64,000 nucleotides of DNA from UBA4636 sp963650915 (GTDB lineage: Bacteria; Bacillota; Clostridia; Christensenellales; Borkfalkiaceae), in assembly GCA_963650915.1 (NCBI GenBank), contig CAVJMJ010000001.1:62001-126000 (forward strand), given 5' to 3'. Below the pieces are notes generated by a model, which ran no database searches, was not told the DNA's origin, and saw only the letters and a list, made by a program, of their open reading frames with translations. Both the position numbers and the translations under genes were made by a program. Below, one piece after another: positions 1 through 7,944 of the stretch; positions within the stretch are counted from its first letter, which is position 1; every line of letters starts with the position of its first letter.

Positions 1-499
1 CGCTAACCGAAAAAGTTACTTCTTTTACCCCGCCGAGTTCGGTGTTGTTGGAATCGATTTCTTCTGTTTTCCAACGATTTTTTTCGGCGTATTTTACGTA
101 CATGCGGTAAAGTTCGTAAGCAAACAACGCCGCTTCTTCTCCGCCCGCACCCGCACGAATTTCCAAAATGACGTTCTTGTCGTCATTGGGATCTTTGGGG
201 ATAAGCAAAATTTTTAATTCTTCGACGACTGCCTCCATACGCCTTTTGCAATCGTAAACTTCGTCCTCGAGCATGGCTTTCATTTCGGGATCGGTTTCCG
301 TTTTGGAAAGTTCTTCCGCATTGGCTTGTTCTTCGGCAATCTTTTTGTATTCTTTGTATTTTTCAACCGTTTCTTCCATGTCGGCACGCTCTTTGGCGTA
401 CTTTTGCCATTCGTCCATATTGGCTAAGACTTTAGGGTCGGCAATGAGTTCGGTTAAGTTTTCGTATCTTGACAGTATTCCTTCAAGTTTTGAAAGCAT
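1..499 (-). CDS. prfA: Peptide chain release factor 1 (RF1), N-terminal part
   Basis: This is the first 166 codons of RF1, which reads UAA and UAG in the ribosomal A site and triggers peptide release. The reading frame runs off the left edge, so the stop-codon recognition loop and the GGQ hydrolysis motif are not in the window. The start is the ATG at 499-497 with an upstream CGGAG. The visible part has the charged helical RF1 N-terminus followed by EIRAGAGGEEAALFAYELYR, the hallmark opening of the RF1/RF2 peptidyl-hydrolase domain. It lies 55 bp downstream of the fused PrmC gene, the enzyme that methylates the GGQ glutamine of release factors, so the two are probably co-transcribed. Assignment to RF1 rather than RF2 rests on context and the absence of an RF2-type frameshift site; this is fairly certain. 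Confidence 0.9.
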   Translation of the reverse strand, partial: MLSKLEGILSRYENLTELIADPKVLANMDEWQKYAKERADMEETVEKYKEYKKIAEEQANAEELSKTETDPEMKAMLEDEVYDCKRRMEAVVEELKILLIPKDPNDDKNVILEIRAGAGGEEAALFAYELYRMYVKYAEKNRWKTEEIDSNNTELGGVKEVTFSVS

Positions 500-554
500 T
501 TTTATCTCCGTTTTTTATATTGATTTTTTAATTTCTTTTTAAATCGAAAAGGTT

Positions 555-2336
555 TCAAATTTCGACGACGACTATTCGGTCGATGCCGTTAAGATCTTTA
601 AAACAAGTCGCCTTATAAGCCCCGAAAATTTTAACTATATCTTCGCCTTCGTCCTTTCCGCATTCCATAATAAGTTTGCCTAAAGGTTTAAGATGTTTTT
701 CAAAATCTCGGGCTATAAGCCTGTAAAACGCCAATCCGTCCTCTCCGCCGTCCAATGCGAGCGTCGGTTCGAAGGTAACTTCTTTTTGTAAATTTTGCAT
801 GTCCGATGTCTTAACGTAGGGCGGATTTGAAATAATCACGTCGAACTTTCCTTCTATGCTTTCAAACAAATTGCTTTCGATAAAGTTTATATCGGCACCG
901 TTTGAAAGGGCGTTTTCTTTTGCCAAAGCGATAGCGTCTTTTGAAATATCGCTTGCCGTAACTAAGCAGTTCTTTTCTTTTTTGACGGCGACGGCTATTG
1001 CTCCGCTACCCGTGCATAAATCGAGCACCGAAGAATTTTCTGTTATATACGATAGGGCTTTTAATACGACTTCCTCAGTTTCCGGGCGAGGAATAAGCAC
1101 TCTTTCGTCGACTTTCAAGGTGTAACCGTAAAAGTCGGTATCGCCTATTACGTACCATAAAGGACGACCGCTCGACCTTTCTTTTGCGTAACGTTTGGCT
1201 TTTTCCACGACAGAGGGCGACAACGTCTTTTTGGAAGTCGTAACTTCGGAACGCTTCATATCGGCGGAAATCGCCACTATCCATTCGGAGTCTGCGTCGT
1301 CTGAAATTCCGTTTTCCTTCAACGTTTTTTTGATCTCTTCCAAAAGCTTGTCGCATGACAGTGCCGTAACGAATTTTTCGGGCTTAATGGTTTGGTCTTC
1401 TTCCATTTTCAAAACGGTGTTAAAGGAATTTATAGCGACCTCTATCATATCGTCGGTAGGTTCGCTCGTAGTTATTTTTTGAAGGAGCATCCCGGGGGCT
1501 TTTAAAGGAAGCACCAAAACCGAATCCGTTTTGGAAAGTGCCTTTAAAAGTTCGTAACTTAACCCCGCAACGACGGGTAAAAGGGCAAGTTTTAACAAAA
1601 CCCTGTATATCCTTTCCGCCTGAATAAAGGAGTTTGCAAGCGAAAAAACTATAATGCTTACGAACATTACGAAAAATATAAAAGTCGTACCGCAACGGTC
1701 GTGTATGCGTGTGCATTTTCTTACGTTTTCGACCGTCAACGGAAGCCCGTATTCGTAACAGTTTATGGTTTTATGCTCGGCACCGTGGTACATATAGGTG
1801 CGTTTTATGTCCTTTAAAATGGAGGTAAGCAGTATGTACCCTAAAAAAATCAAAATCTTTATTCCGCCCTCGATAAGGTTAAACCATACCGACGTAGAGG
1901 AAAGATTCATAGGTTTTGCTATAAGCCCCGTCAAAAATTGAGGAAGCCACATAAACAAAAAAACGGCAAGCGCAAGACCGATTATAAGACTTAACGTGGT
2001 AACGACGCTCATAAGGTCTATTTTTAACGTCTTGGATAACCATTTTTCAAATTTGGTAGGCTCGGATTCCCCGTAAACCTCAGCCGAGCGCATTAAAACC
2101 TTGGAACCGGAAACCATGGACACGAAAAAGTTTATCATTCCGCGGATTATAGGCACGCGGAAAATAAACGGCTTGTCTTTAAGAGATTTAAGCCTTTCGG
2201 TTTCCACCCTGATTTTGCCGTCCTGATCTCTTACGGAAGTACACATGGAAGTACTCCCTCTCATCATAACGCCTTCCAACACGGCTTGACCGCCGATATT
2301 GGTGCGATTGGTTTTTTTCATTCTTGCCATAAACAA
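555..2336 (-). CDS. prmC: YqhQ (DUF1385) membrane protein fused to PrmC release-factor glutamine methyltransferase
   Basis: One 593-codon frame carries two proteins that are usually separate neighbours. Residues about 10-300 are a DUF1385/YqhQ protein, starting with GGQAVLEGVMMRG and containing several membrane segments plus the YHGAEHKTINCYE motif. Residues about 320-593 are PrmC: IPRPETEE at about 415, the SAM-binding loop DLCTGSG at about 440, and the catalytic NPPY at 504-507. PrmC N5-methylates the glutamine of the GGQ motif in release factors; the role of YqhQ is unknown. There is no internal stop or obvious frameshift. The listed start is a TTG at 2336; an ATG two codons later at 2330 is an equal candidate and the ribosome site is weak. 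It sits between rpmE and prfA, the usual clostridial order. Near residues 130-140 a TGLIA stretch carries a degenerate copy of the dispersed GGGCTTATAG element. Confidence 0.9.
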   Translation of the reverse strand: MFMARMKKTNRTNIGGQAVLEGVMMRGSTSMCTSVRDQDGKIRVETERLKSLKDKPFIFRVPIIRGMINFFVSMVSGSKVLMRSAEVYGESEPTKFEKWLSKTLKIDLMSVVTTLSLIIGLALAVFLFMWLPQFLTGLIAKPMNLSSTSVWFNLIEGGIKILIFLGYILLTSILKDIKRTYMYHGAEHKTINCYEYGLPLTVENVRKCTRIHDRCGTTFIFFVMFVSIIVFSLANSFIQAERIYRVLLKLALLPVVAGLSYELLKALSKTDSVLVLPLKAPGMLLQKITTSEPTDDMIEVAINSFNTVLKMEEDQTIKPEKFVTALSCDKLLEEIKKTLKENGISDDADSEWIVAISADMKRSEVTTSKKTLSPSVVEKAKRYAKERSSGRPLWYVIGDTDFYGYTLKVDERVLIPRPETEEVVLKALSYITENSSVLDLCTGSGAIAVAVKKEKNCLVTASDISKDAIALAKENALSNGADINFIESNLFESIEGKFDVIISNPPYVKTSDMQNLQKEVTFEPTLALDGGEDGLAFYRLIARDFEKHLKPLGKLIMECGKDEGEDIVKIFGAYKATCFKDLNGIDRIVVVEI

Positions 2337-2350
2337 CCTATAAAATTAAA

Positions 2351-2383
2351 CAAAAAGCAGCCCCAAAACGTGACGGAGCTGCC
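2351..2383 (-). terminator. Stem-loop with T-run after rpmE
   Basis: On the minus strand a GGCAGC/GCTGC(C) stem with extra CC/GG pairing is followed by TTTTTG. It lies just after the rpmE stop and before the yqhQ-prmC start, so it may partly terminate or attenuate read-through into the downstream operon. Confidence 0.65.
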
Positions 2384-2391
2384 CATGTTTA

Positions 2392-2595
2392 CTAAATACC
2401 GTATCTTTTTTTGAACTTATCTACACGGCCGCCCGTATCGACGAGCTTCTGCTTGCCGGTGAAGAAAGGATGGCATTTGGAACAGATATCGACCTTGATA
2501 ACGTCAACGTCTTTCGTACTGCCCGTTTCGAAAGTTTCACCGCAAGCGCATTGCACCTTGACTATCTTGTAGTTAGGATGAATTTTTTCCTTCAT
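2392..2595 (-). CDS. rpmE: 50S ribosomal protein L31, zinc-binding type
   Basis: This 67-residue protein is bL31 of the large ribosomal subunit. It begins MKEKIHPNYK and keeps the zinc ligands C16, C18, C38 and C41 (CxC and CxxC), so it is the zinc-containing form rather than the zinc-free YtiA form. The C-terminus TGGRVDKFKKRYG is typical of the family. The frame is open a further 26 codons upstream, but the start at 2595 has a GAGGTG ribosome site and fits the family length. It is transcribed from a consensus promoter at 2645-2673 and heads the yqhQ-prmC-prfA cluster. Confidence 0.95.
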   Translation of the reverse strand: MKEKIHPNYKIVKVQCACGETFETGSTKDVDVIKVDICSKCHPFFTGKQKLVDTGGRVDKFKKRYGI

Positions 2596-2620
2596 AGCTT
2601 TGCACCTCGCAAAAAAGTTA

Positions 2621-2635
2621 CATCGATTTCCGATG
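2621..2635 (-). promoter_or_regulatory. Possible small leader hairpin of rpmE
   Basis: CATCG-ATTTC-CGATG can fold into a 5-bp hairpin in the rpmE leader and is followed on the minus strand by TAACTTTTTTG just before the ribosome site. It could be a ribosomal-protein leader or attenuator, but the stem is short and this is tentative. Confidence 0.25.
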
Positions 2636-2644
2636 CCGTTATTT

Positions 2645-2673
2645 ATTATATTATATCGTAAAACCAATGTCAA
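2645..2673 (-). promoter_or_regulatory. Promoter of rpmE operon
   Basis: The minus strand shows TTGACA (2668-2673), a 17-nt spacer and TATAAT (2645-2650), a perfect sigma-A type promoter about 45 bp upstream of the L31 start. Confidence 0.8.
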
Positions 2674-2828
2674 CTGTTTTTATCTCGTTTTTCACGGAAT
2701 TGTAGGCTAAAAAGGGGTTTTTAAAGCAAACTTAGTTTAAGTTTTTTCTAAAAACACGACAAAAACCGCCGATTTGTTCAAAAAGCATGTCTAAAGCCAC
2801 TAATTTGCAAGTATTTTTGTAAAAATAG

Positions 2829-2857
2829 TTGCTTAAAAAACGAATTTATTGTATAAT
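2829..2857 (+). promoter_or_regulatory. Promoter of the MDR dehydrogenase gene
   Basis: TTGCTT (2829-2834), a 17-nt spacer and TATAAT (2852-2857) lie just upstream of an AGGAGG ribosome site and the ATG at 2882. Confidence 0.75.
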
Positions 2858-2881
2858 AACTTTCGAGTCTCAGGAGGACGT

Positions 2882-3904
2882 ATGGACGGAATTCAGATTA
2901 TCGCGCCAAAAAAATTGAACGCGATCAGTAAAACCGAAAATTTCGACAGTATAGACAGTGCAAAGGTCATAATAACGAAAACCTTGCTTATAAGGGAAGA
3001 TTTCAACACTTACCTCGGCGACGAAAGGGCGACTTACCCGATAATTCCCGGGAGAATAGGCATCGGCAAGATTTCTGCCGTGTCGGATAATTCCACGGGC
3101 GGTTTTGAAAGAGGTTTGAGGGTTTTTCCGCATCCCGAAACGGCTTGCGGTAAATGTTTCGACTGTTTCCACGGCGATAAAGAAAATTGCTCTTCGTTTA
3201 ACGTTGCGGGAAAGAACGTCGACGGCTTTTTGCGTGATTTTGCCGTGCTTAAAAGCGAAGATATTTCCCTTCTTCCGCCAAGCGTAAACGATTACAGCGC
3301 GCTTTTTATCGACCACGTGGCTATTTGCGATAAGGTTATAGACAAACTTAACCTAAACAAAAGCGATCACGTAATTATCGTCGGTGCAGACATTGCGGGT
3401 ATATTTTTAAGCCAACTCGTAATGTACTACCAAGGCATTCCGATTTTGGTCGACAACAACCAAAAAAATCTCGACCTTGCAAGGCGTGCGGGCGTTTATC
3501 ACACCCTTTTTGCCGATAACAAACTCGAAAAAAGCGTTTCCGAAATCACGGGGGCAAGGCTTTCGAAAAGAGTCGTGTATATGACGGGTTCTAACCTAAA
3601 CACGGACATCGCTTTAAAACTTGCCGGCGAACACGCAACCGTTTGCTTTATGGGGTTCGGCACTCCCTCAATAAGAGTAAACTTTAACGTCGCACTTATT
3701 AAGCAACTCAACTTTATTTGCGTAACCAACGGCTACGGCAATATAGATTCAGCAATAAACTTACTGTCCAACGGTGCGGTCAACCCCAATTTGTTTACCA
3801 TACCCACGGTAAAACAATCGCAAGCAATGGATAAAATAAAAGAAATGGCTAACGACGTCAGTTACGACGCCGAATCCGGTATGCTTATAGTAGATATCCT
3901 GTAA
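2882..3904 (+). CDS. Zinc-type medium-chain dehydrogenase/reductase, divergent
   Basis: This 340-residue protein belongs to the medium-chain dehydrogenase/reductase (alcohol dehydrogenase) superfamily. The start at 2882 follows AGGAGG; an in-frame ATG 33 bp upstream overlaps the promoter and is unlikely. The structural-zinc lobe is intact, with four cysteines in CGKCFDCFHGDKENC. The catalytic site is altered: the usual GHE after the first strand reads PGRIGIGKI, and no C-G-[TS]-D motif is seen where IREDFNTY stands. The cofactor-binding motif is VIIVGADIAGIFLSQL, a relaxed GxGxxG. The fold is clear but catalysis at zinc is doubtful, and the substrate cannot be named. The gene is monocistronic, with its own promoter and a strong terminator at 4012-4046. 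Confidence 0.8.
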   Translation: MDGIQIIAPKKLNAISKTENFDSIDSAKVIITKTLLIREDFNTYLGDERATYPIIPGRIGIGKISAVSDNSTGGFERGLRVFPHPETACGKCFDCFHGDKENCSSFNVAGKNVDGFLRDFAVLKSEDISLLPPSVNDYSALFIDHVAICDKVIDKLNLNKSDHVIIVGADIAGIFLSQLVMYYQGIPILVDNNQKNLDLARRAGVYHTLFADNKLEKSVSEITGARLSKRVVYMTGSNLNTDIALKLAGEHATVCFMGFGTPSIRVNFNVALIKQLNFICVTNGYGNIDSAINLLSNGAVNPNLFTIPTVKQSQAMDKIKEMANDVSYDAESGMLIVDIL

Positions 3905-3938
3905 CGGATATCTCGTAATCTTTAAGAAGATATCGTCG

Positions 3939-4007
3939 AGCGGGTATCGTTGAGCGGGTATCTTTAAAAGGTGTCTTTAAAAGGTGTCTTTAAAAGGTGT
4001 CCTTAAA
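3939..4007 (+). repeat. Short tandem repeat, about 15 bp unit
   Basis: Two copies of GAGCGGGTATC-like sequence lead into three to four copies of GTCTTTAAAAGGT, directly after the dehydrogenase stop and before its terminator. It has no coding potential. Confidence 0.8.
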
Positions 4008-4011
4008 TTTA

Positions 4012-4046
4012 CTAACGAAACGGGGAGTACCCCGTTTTTTCGTTAG
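4012..4046 (+). terminator. Intrinsic terminator after the dehydrogenase gene
   Basis: The stem CTAACGAAACGGGG pairs with CCCCGTTTTTTCGTTAG around an AGTA loop; the T-run lies inside the descending arm. It separates the dehydrogenase from rdgB. Confidence 0.85.
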
Positions 4047-4076
4047 GGTAGGTCTTTTTTAATAATTAGGTGTTTT

Positions 4077-4652
4077 ATGGAAATCGTAATAGCAACCCAA
4101 AACAAAGGCAAATTAAACGAATATAAAGAACTTTTAGGTAAGGATTTTACCCTTTTATCCCTTGCCGATGTAGGCTTTTTCGAGGACGTCGAGGAAACGG
4201 GTTCGACTTTCGAGGAAAACTCTTACATAAAAGCCAAAGCCGTTTTCGATTTTTGTTCCGTCCCTACCCTTGCCGACGACAGCGGACTTATGGTCGACGC
4301 ACTTTCAGGAGCCCCCGGCGTTTATAGCGCAAGGTATGCAGGCATTCACGGCGACGACGTGAAAAATTACACCCTTTTGCTTAAAAACCTCGAAAACATA
4401 AAAACAAGAACGGCAAGGTTCAAAACGGCTATAACACTCGTTACGAAGGACAAAATCTATACGGCGTGCGGTGAAACGGAAGGAGAAATACTTTTATCCC
4501 CACAAGGAAACCACGGTTTCGGATACGACCCCGTATTTTATAGTTACGACTTAAAAAAGAGTTTCGGGGTGTCTTCCGACGAAGAAAAAAACGCAGTTTC
4601 TCACCGATACAGAGCGGTGAAAAATCTACTTTTACAACTTAAAAATCAATAA
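4077..4652 (+). CDS. rdgB: dITP/XTP pyrophosphatase (RdgB/HAM1 family)
   Basis: This 191-residue house-cleaning nucleotidase hydrolyses dITP, ITP and XTP to monophosphates and so keeps deaminated purines out of DNA and RNA. All family blocks are visible: IATQNKGKLNEYKELL at the N-terminus, LADDSGL (metal site), GAPGVYSARYAG, GFGYDPVF and SHRYRAVKNL near the C-terminus. Length is normal. The ATG at 4077 follows a weak TAGGTG. It is followed by a YfcE-type phosphodiesterase, a pairing often seen in Clostridia; the 212-bp gap holds one copy of the dispersed GATAACGG-CTATAG element. Confidence 0.95.
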   Translation: MEIVIATQNKGKLNEYKELLGKDFTLLSLADVGFFEDVEETGSTFEENSYIKAKAVFDFCSVPTLADDSGLMVDALSGAPGVYSARYAGIHGDDVKNYTLLLKNLENIKTRTARFKTAITLVTKDKIYTACGETEGEILLSPQGNHGFGYDPVFYSYDLKKSFGVSSDEEKNAVSHRYRAVKNLLLQLKNQ

Positions 4653-4763
4653 TCGTACTTTATTAAAGTTATAGCGTTAAAGCATATCCGACTACCAAAC
4701 GAATACTATAATTTTATGCCGTTGCTTTTTTGCGATAATCGTCGTTCGATAGATAAAAAACGC

Positions 4764-4789
4764 CGATAACGGACATATAGAGGCACTTT
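4764..4789 (+). repeat. Dispersed GATAACGGGCTTATAG-type element, copy 1
   Basis: CGATAACGGACATATAGAGG preceded by AAAAAACGC and followed by CACTTTTT. It lies between rdgB and the phosphodiesterase gene. Confidence 0.75.
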
Positions 4790-4864
4790 TTGCTTTCTAA
4801 AAGATTTAAAAAAGCAAACAAAAAGTATAATCCAATAAAAAAACATATAGCAATTAACGGGAAA

Positions 4865-5350
4865 ATGATTAAAGCAATAGTACTTTCCGACACGCACGGA
4901 AACGTTTCGGATTTATTAAAATTAAAACAAATTCTTCAGGAAGCCGATATGGTTTTGTTTGCCGGCGACGGCGACAACGATTTTTCGGCTTTGCCGAAAG
5001 ATATATACGACAAAACCAAAATCGTTGCGGGTAATTGCGATTACACCCACTACCCCAAAGAGATTATGTTTAAAGCCGAAGGGCATAAAATTTTATTGTG
5101 CCACGGGGATAGATTCCACGTAAAAAGCGGGTTGACTTCTTTATACTACTACGCCAAAGAAAATTCTTGCGATATAGTTATATACGGGCATACCCACGCA
5201 AACAAAATATTGAAGTTCGACGATATTTTATTTATAAACCCGGGCAATCTTCAAAAGTATTCGACGGAAAAGACCTTTTGTTACCTTGTTATAAACGACA
5301 AATGCGTCGTTGCTACGATAAACGACTCGTTTTTTCATAACAGCCTGTAA
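4865..5350 (+). CDS. YfcE/MJ0936-type metallophosphoesterase
   Basis: This 161-residue calcineurin-like phosphoesterase of the YfcE/YsnB type is predicted to hydrolyse phosphodiesters with two metal ions; the natural substrate is unknown. The five metal-binding blocks are present: LSDTHGN, AGDGDND, GNCDY, CHGDRFHV and GHTHAN. The frame is open 25 codons further upstream, but the ATG at 4865 begins the normal family N-terminus MIKAIVLSDTHG and has ACGGGA upstream. It probably shares a transcript with rdgB. Confidence 0.9.
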   Translation: MIKAIVLSDTHGNVSDLLKLKQILQEADMVLFAGDGDNDFSALPKDIYDKTKIVAGNCDYTHYPKEIMFKAEGHKILLCHGDRFHVKSGLTSLYYYAKENSCDIVIYGHTHANKILKFDDILFINPGNLQKYSTEKTFCYLVINDKCVVATINDSFFHNSL

Positions 5351-5512
5351 CTAAAAACTTTTTTTGAAAGCATTTAATTAACCGCCTTTCGGCTGACCGA
5401 CTAAATTCTTTGTTGCGAAACCTATAACTAAACGCCTTTTTAGTAAATTGGAACAAACCAAAAACTAAACGCCTCGTTTTTTGCCGATATAAGGTTAAAA
5501 TAAATAAAAATG

Positions 5513-5541
5513 TCGAATAACGGGCTTATAGCCCGACTTTT
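5513..5541 (+). repeat. Dispersed element, copy 2 (palindromic form)
   Basis: CGAATAACGGGCTTATAGCC followed by CGACTTTTT. The central CGGGCT-TAT-AGCCCG is a perfect 6-bp-arm inverted repeat. Confidence 0.8.
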
Positions 5542-5668
5542 TATATAATTTATGCCGTATAATCCGCTCGGCAAGTTGCGGTATATATTTACCCTGTTTT
5601 TTATTATCGATATAAAAATCAAGCCGTAAATTCAATTTTAAGGCTTTTTTCTTTAACTTTTAAAAGTG

Positions 5669-5695
5669 CGATAACGGGCTTATATGCCGACTTTT
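5669..5695 (+). repeat. Dispersed element, copy 3
   Basis: GCGATAACGGGCTTATATGC followed by CGACTTTTA, 150 bp after copy 2 and in the same orientation. Confidence 0.8.
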
Positions 5696-6034
5696 ACAAA
5701 ATGCAACTAAAAGCAGAATGGCTTTTTACTATTTTTGCATTTCGGTATGACAAATAACCTTCCTTTACTAATGATAAAAATGCGTAATAAAAAATGCGTT
5801 AAGGTTTTCAACGCTTAGCGTAAGCTCGTTCTGATCGGCGGTTTTGCATACATAAACTACCTAAGCGACTTTTTCGTATGTCACGCCCGCTTTTTAAAAA
5901 TAAAATTCCACGCCTGCTTTTTAAAAATGTAATTTAAAGTTTTTGATTGAGCTTGATAAGTTTCAGTCAAAATTTCGCTAAATATTTTTTAAAAAAAAAT
6001 TTTTAATACTTAAATTTTAAACCGTAATTATTTG

Positions 6035-6063
6035 TTGACTATTGTTTTAAAACGTGCTATTTT
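6035..6063 (+). promoter_or_regulatory. Promoter-like site upstream of a hairpin and the MATE gene
   Basis: TTGACT (6035-6040), a 17-nt spacer and TATTTT (6058-6063). The predicted start near 6070 is only about 11 nt before the hairpin at 6081. The MATE gene starts 220 bp downstream. Confidence 0.5.
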
Positions 6064-6080
6064 TATAGCAACGGTTTGAG

Positions 6081-6123
6081 ACGCGCCCGTACACAAAGGC
6101 TATTTGTGTGCGGGCGCGTTTTA
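6081..6123 (+). terminator. Strong GC-rich hairpin with T-run
   Basis: ACGCGCCCGTACACAAA pairs with TTTGTGTGCGGGCGCGT over 17 positions (one G-T wobble) around a GGCTA loop, then TTTT. It is placed as an attenuator, or as the end of a very short RNA, ahead of the MATE gene. Confidence 0.75.
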
Positions 6124-6166
6124 TGTTTATCCGAAGCTTTTATTTATTTGAATCTTTTATTTATTC

Positions 6167-6267
6167 GTGCTTTTTATTTAACTAATTTTTTGTTTATCTG
6201 TGCTTTCTATTTAACTAAATTTCTTATTCATCTGCGCTTTTTATTTAACTAAATTTTTTATTTAACC
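6167..6267 (+). repeat. AT-rich tandem repeat, about 33 bp unit, three copies
   Basis: The unit resembles GTGCTTTTTATTTAACTAAT followed by TTTTTGTTTATC; copies start near 6167, 6200 and 6234. It ends at the MATE ribosome-binding site. Confidence 0.75.
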
Positions 6268-6283
6268 AAAGGAGTATATATAT

Positions 6284-7603
6284 ATGAAAAACAAAGCCAT
6301 TTTTAAAGATTTTTCAAGATATGTGTCACTTAGTGTTTTAGGGCAAATCGCACTATCGTGCTACACGCTTGCCGACACCTTTTTCGTGTCCGCAAAATTA
6401 GGTGCAAACGGACTTACCGCACTAAACCTCGCCTTTCCGATATTTTGCATCATCAACGGTATCGGGCTTATGATAGGAATGGGCGGAGGAACAAAATATT
6501 CGATATATCGAAACCGAGGCGATATAGATAAGGCAAACCGCATTTTTACGAATGCGTTGTATATTACCGCCGTGTTTTCCTGCGTTTTGGTTTTAGCGGG
6601 CATATTCTTTTCAAAATACATCGTTAAGTTTTTGGGCGCGGACGAAACTATAATCGAAACGACGAACACTTACGCACAAGTAATGCTTTTGTTTACGCCC
6701 GCCTTTTTAGTTAACAATTTGTTGCAGTGTTTCGTAAGAAACGACGGCAACCCGTCACTTTCTATGGCGGCAATGATTACCGGGAGCCTATCAAACGTTT
6801 TGCTCGATTATATATTTATTTTTCCGTTCGATATGGGTATATTCGGAGCCATTTTCGCAACCGGTTTGGCACCTATCATCAGTATTTTGGTAATATCGCC
6901 CTATCTGATAAGAAGAAAAAACAAATTCCGTTTCGTAAAATCAAGACTCGACGGTGTATGCGTAAAAGAAATTTTGTCAAGCGGATTTTCCCCTTTTCTT
7001 ACCGAAGCGACGTCAGGTATTGTTATGTTTTTGTTTAATTTTATCATTTTACGCATATCGGGAAACATCGGCGTTGCCGCTTTCGGCGTCATTTCGGTTA
7101 TATCTCTCGTAATTATTGCCGTTTATACGGGACTTTCTCAAGGCGCGCAACCGGTTATGAGCGGTAATCACGGCGCAAAAAAACACGAAAACGTAAAACT
7201 CGTTTTGAAATACAGCCTTATAACCATGCTGATTTTGTCGGGCGTAATTTACAGCGTGATATTTTTCGGTTCCTCTGCCTTAACGTCGATTTTCAACAGC
7301 GAAAACAACCAAACTTTGCAAACGCTTGCCGAAAATGGACTGAAACTTTATTTTATCGCTTGCCCGTTCATAGGCTTCAATATCATTACGGCAACCTATT
7401 TTATTTCCACCGAAAAACCGTTGTACGCCCAAATAATATCCCTTTCCCGAGGTTTTATAATACTCGTACCCGTAGCGTTTTTGCTATCGTCTTTGTTTAA
7501 AATGACCGGTGTGTGGTGTGCGTATCCGGTTTCCGAATGTATCGTTGCAACGATAGGTTTTATTCTCTATCTGATAAACGAAGGTAAAAAAACTAAGGGC
7601 TGA
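6284..7603 (+). CDS. MATE family efflux transporter
   Basis: This 439-residue integral membrane protein belongs to the multidrug and toxic compound extrusion family and would export small cationic compounds in exchange for Na+ or H+. About twelve hydrophobic segments run through the protein, with MATE features such as SLGQIALSCYTLADTFFVS near the N-terminus and NDGNPSLSMAAMITGSLSNV at about residues 150-170. The second half repeats the pattern (LSQGAQPVMSGNHGA). The start has a good site, AAAGGAG, 8 nt upstream. It is a single-gene unit with a terminator at 7634-7684. The long leader with a promoter and hairpin suggests regulation. Substrate unknown. Confidence 0.9.
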   Translation: MKNKAIFKDFSRYVSLSVLGQIALSCYTLADTFFVSAKLGANGLTALNLAFPIFCIINGIGLMIGMGGGTKYSIYRNRGDIDKANRIFTNALYITAVFSCVLVLAGIFFSKYIVKFLGADETIIETTNTYAQVMLLFTPAFLVNNLLQCFVRNDGNPSLSMAAMITGSLSNVLLDYIFIFPFDMGIFGAIFATGLAPIISILVISPYLIRRKNKFRFVKSRLDGVCVKEILSSGFSPFLTEATSGIVMFLFNFIILRISGNIGVAAFGVISVISLVIIAVYTGLSQGAQPVMSGNHGAKKHENVKLVLKYSLITMLILSGVIYSVIFFGSSALTSIFNSENNQTLQTLAENGLKLYFIACPFIGFNIITATYFISTEKPLYAQIISLSRGFIILVPVAFLLSSLFKMTGVWCAYPVSECIVATIGFILYLINEGKKTKG

Positions 7604-7633
7604 ACAAAGGTAAAAAAATAACCGACAAATTTA

Positions 7634-7684
7634 CAAAAAAGACTACATACCGACCATTTGGGATCGGTTTGTAGTCTTTTTTTT
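7634..7684. terminator. Intrinsic terminator after the MATE gene
   Basis: AAAAAAGACTACA and an inner TACCGA/TCGGT pair with TGTAGTCTTTTTTTT. The A-run and T-run on both sides make it usable from either strand, so it may also stop ppx transcripts. Confidence 0.85.
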
Positions 7685-7944
7685 GGGGACTCGTTTTTTA
7701 CAGCCTCTGTATTTTATCTCGAAGCGATATATTATTGTCGCTCTAAATTACGTTGCAACCTCCGTTTAATAAAACTTGGTCATTCTTCGTATATTTGTAT
7801 TATAGTATTACCCACTGTTTAGCGATGTTCAAAAAATGCTTTCGCACTTATTCATCCGTCTTTTTTAAAAGGTGTTTTTCAAAAAGTGGGGGCTTTATTA
7901 CAGTTGGAGGGTGTACAGTTTGGGCTTTATTACAGTTTTGGGGA
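7685..7944. other. Spacer between convergent MATE and ppx genes
   Basis: No gene is seen. Near 7887-7950 the phrase GGCTTTATTACAGTT occurs twice with related GGGxTTACAG fragments, a small degenerate direct repeat just beyond the ppx stop. Confidence 0.5.

Larger units (their letters stand above)
5351..6283. other. 933-bp spacer, no gene seen
   Basis: The only open frames here are short, low-complexity and lack ribosome sites. The spacer holds two copies of the dispersed element (5513-5541, 5669-5692), a promoter-like site followed at once by a strong hairpin (6035-6123), and three copies of a 33-bp AT-rich repeat (6167-6267). Confidence 0.7.

Noticed and set aside
5440..5622. Minus-strand 60-codon frame in the yfcE-MATE spacer
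   Set aside because: No ribosome site, low complexity, and it spans a dispersed-element copy.
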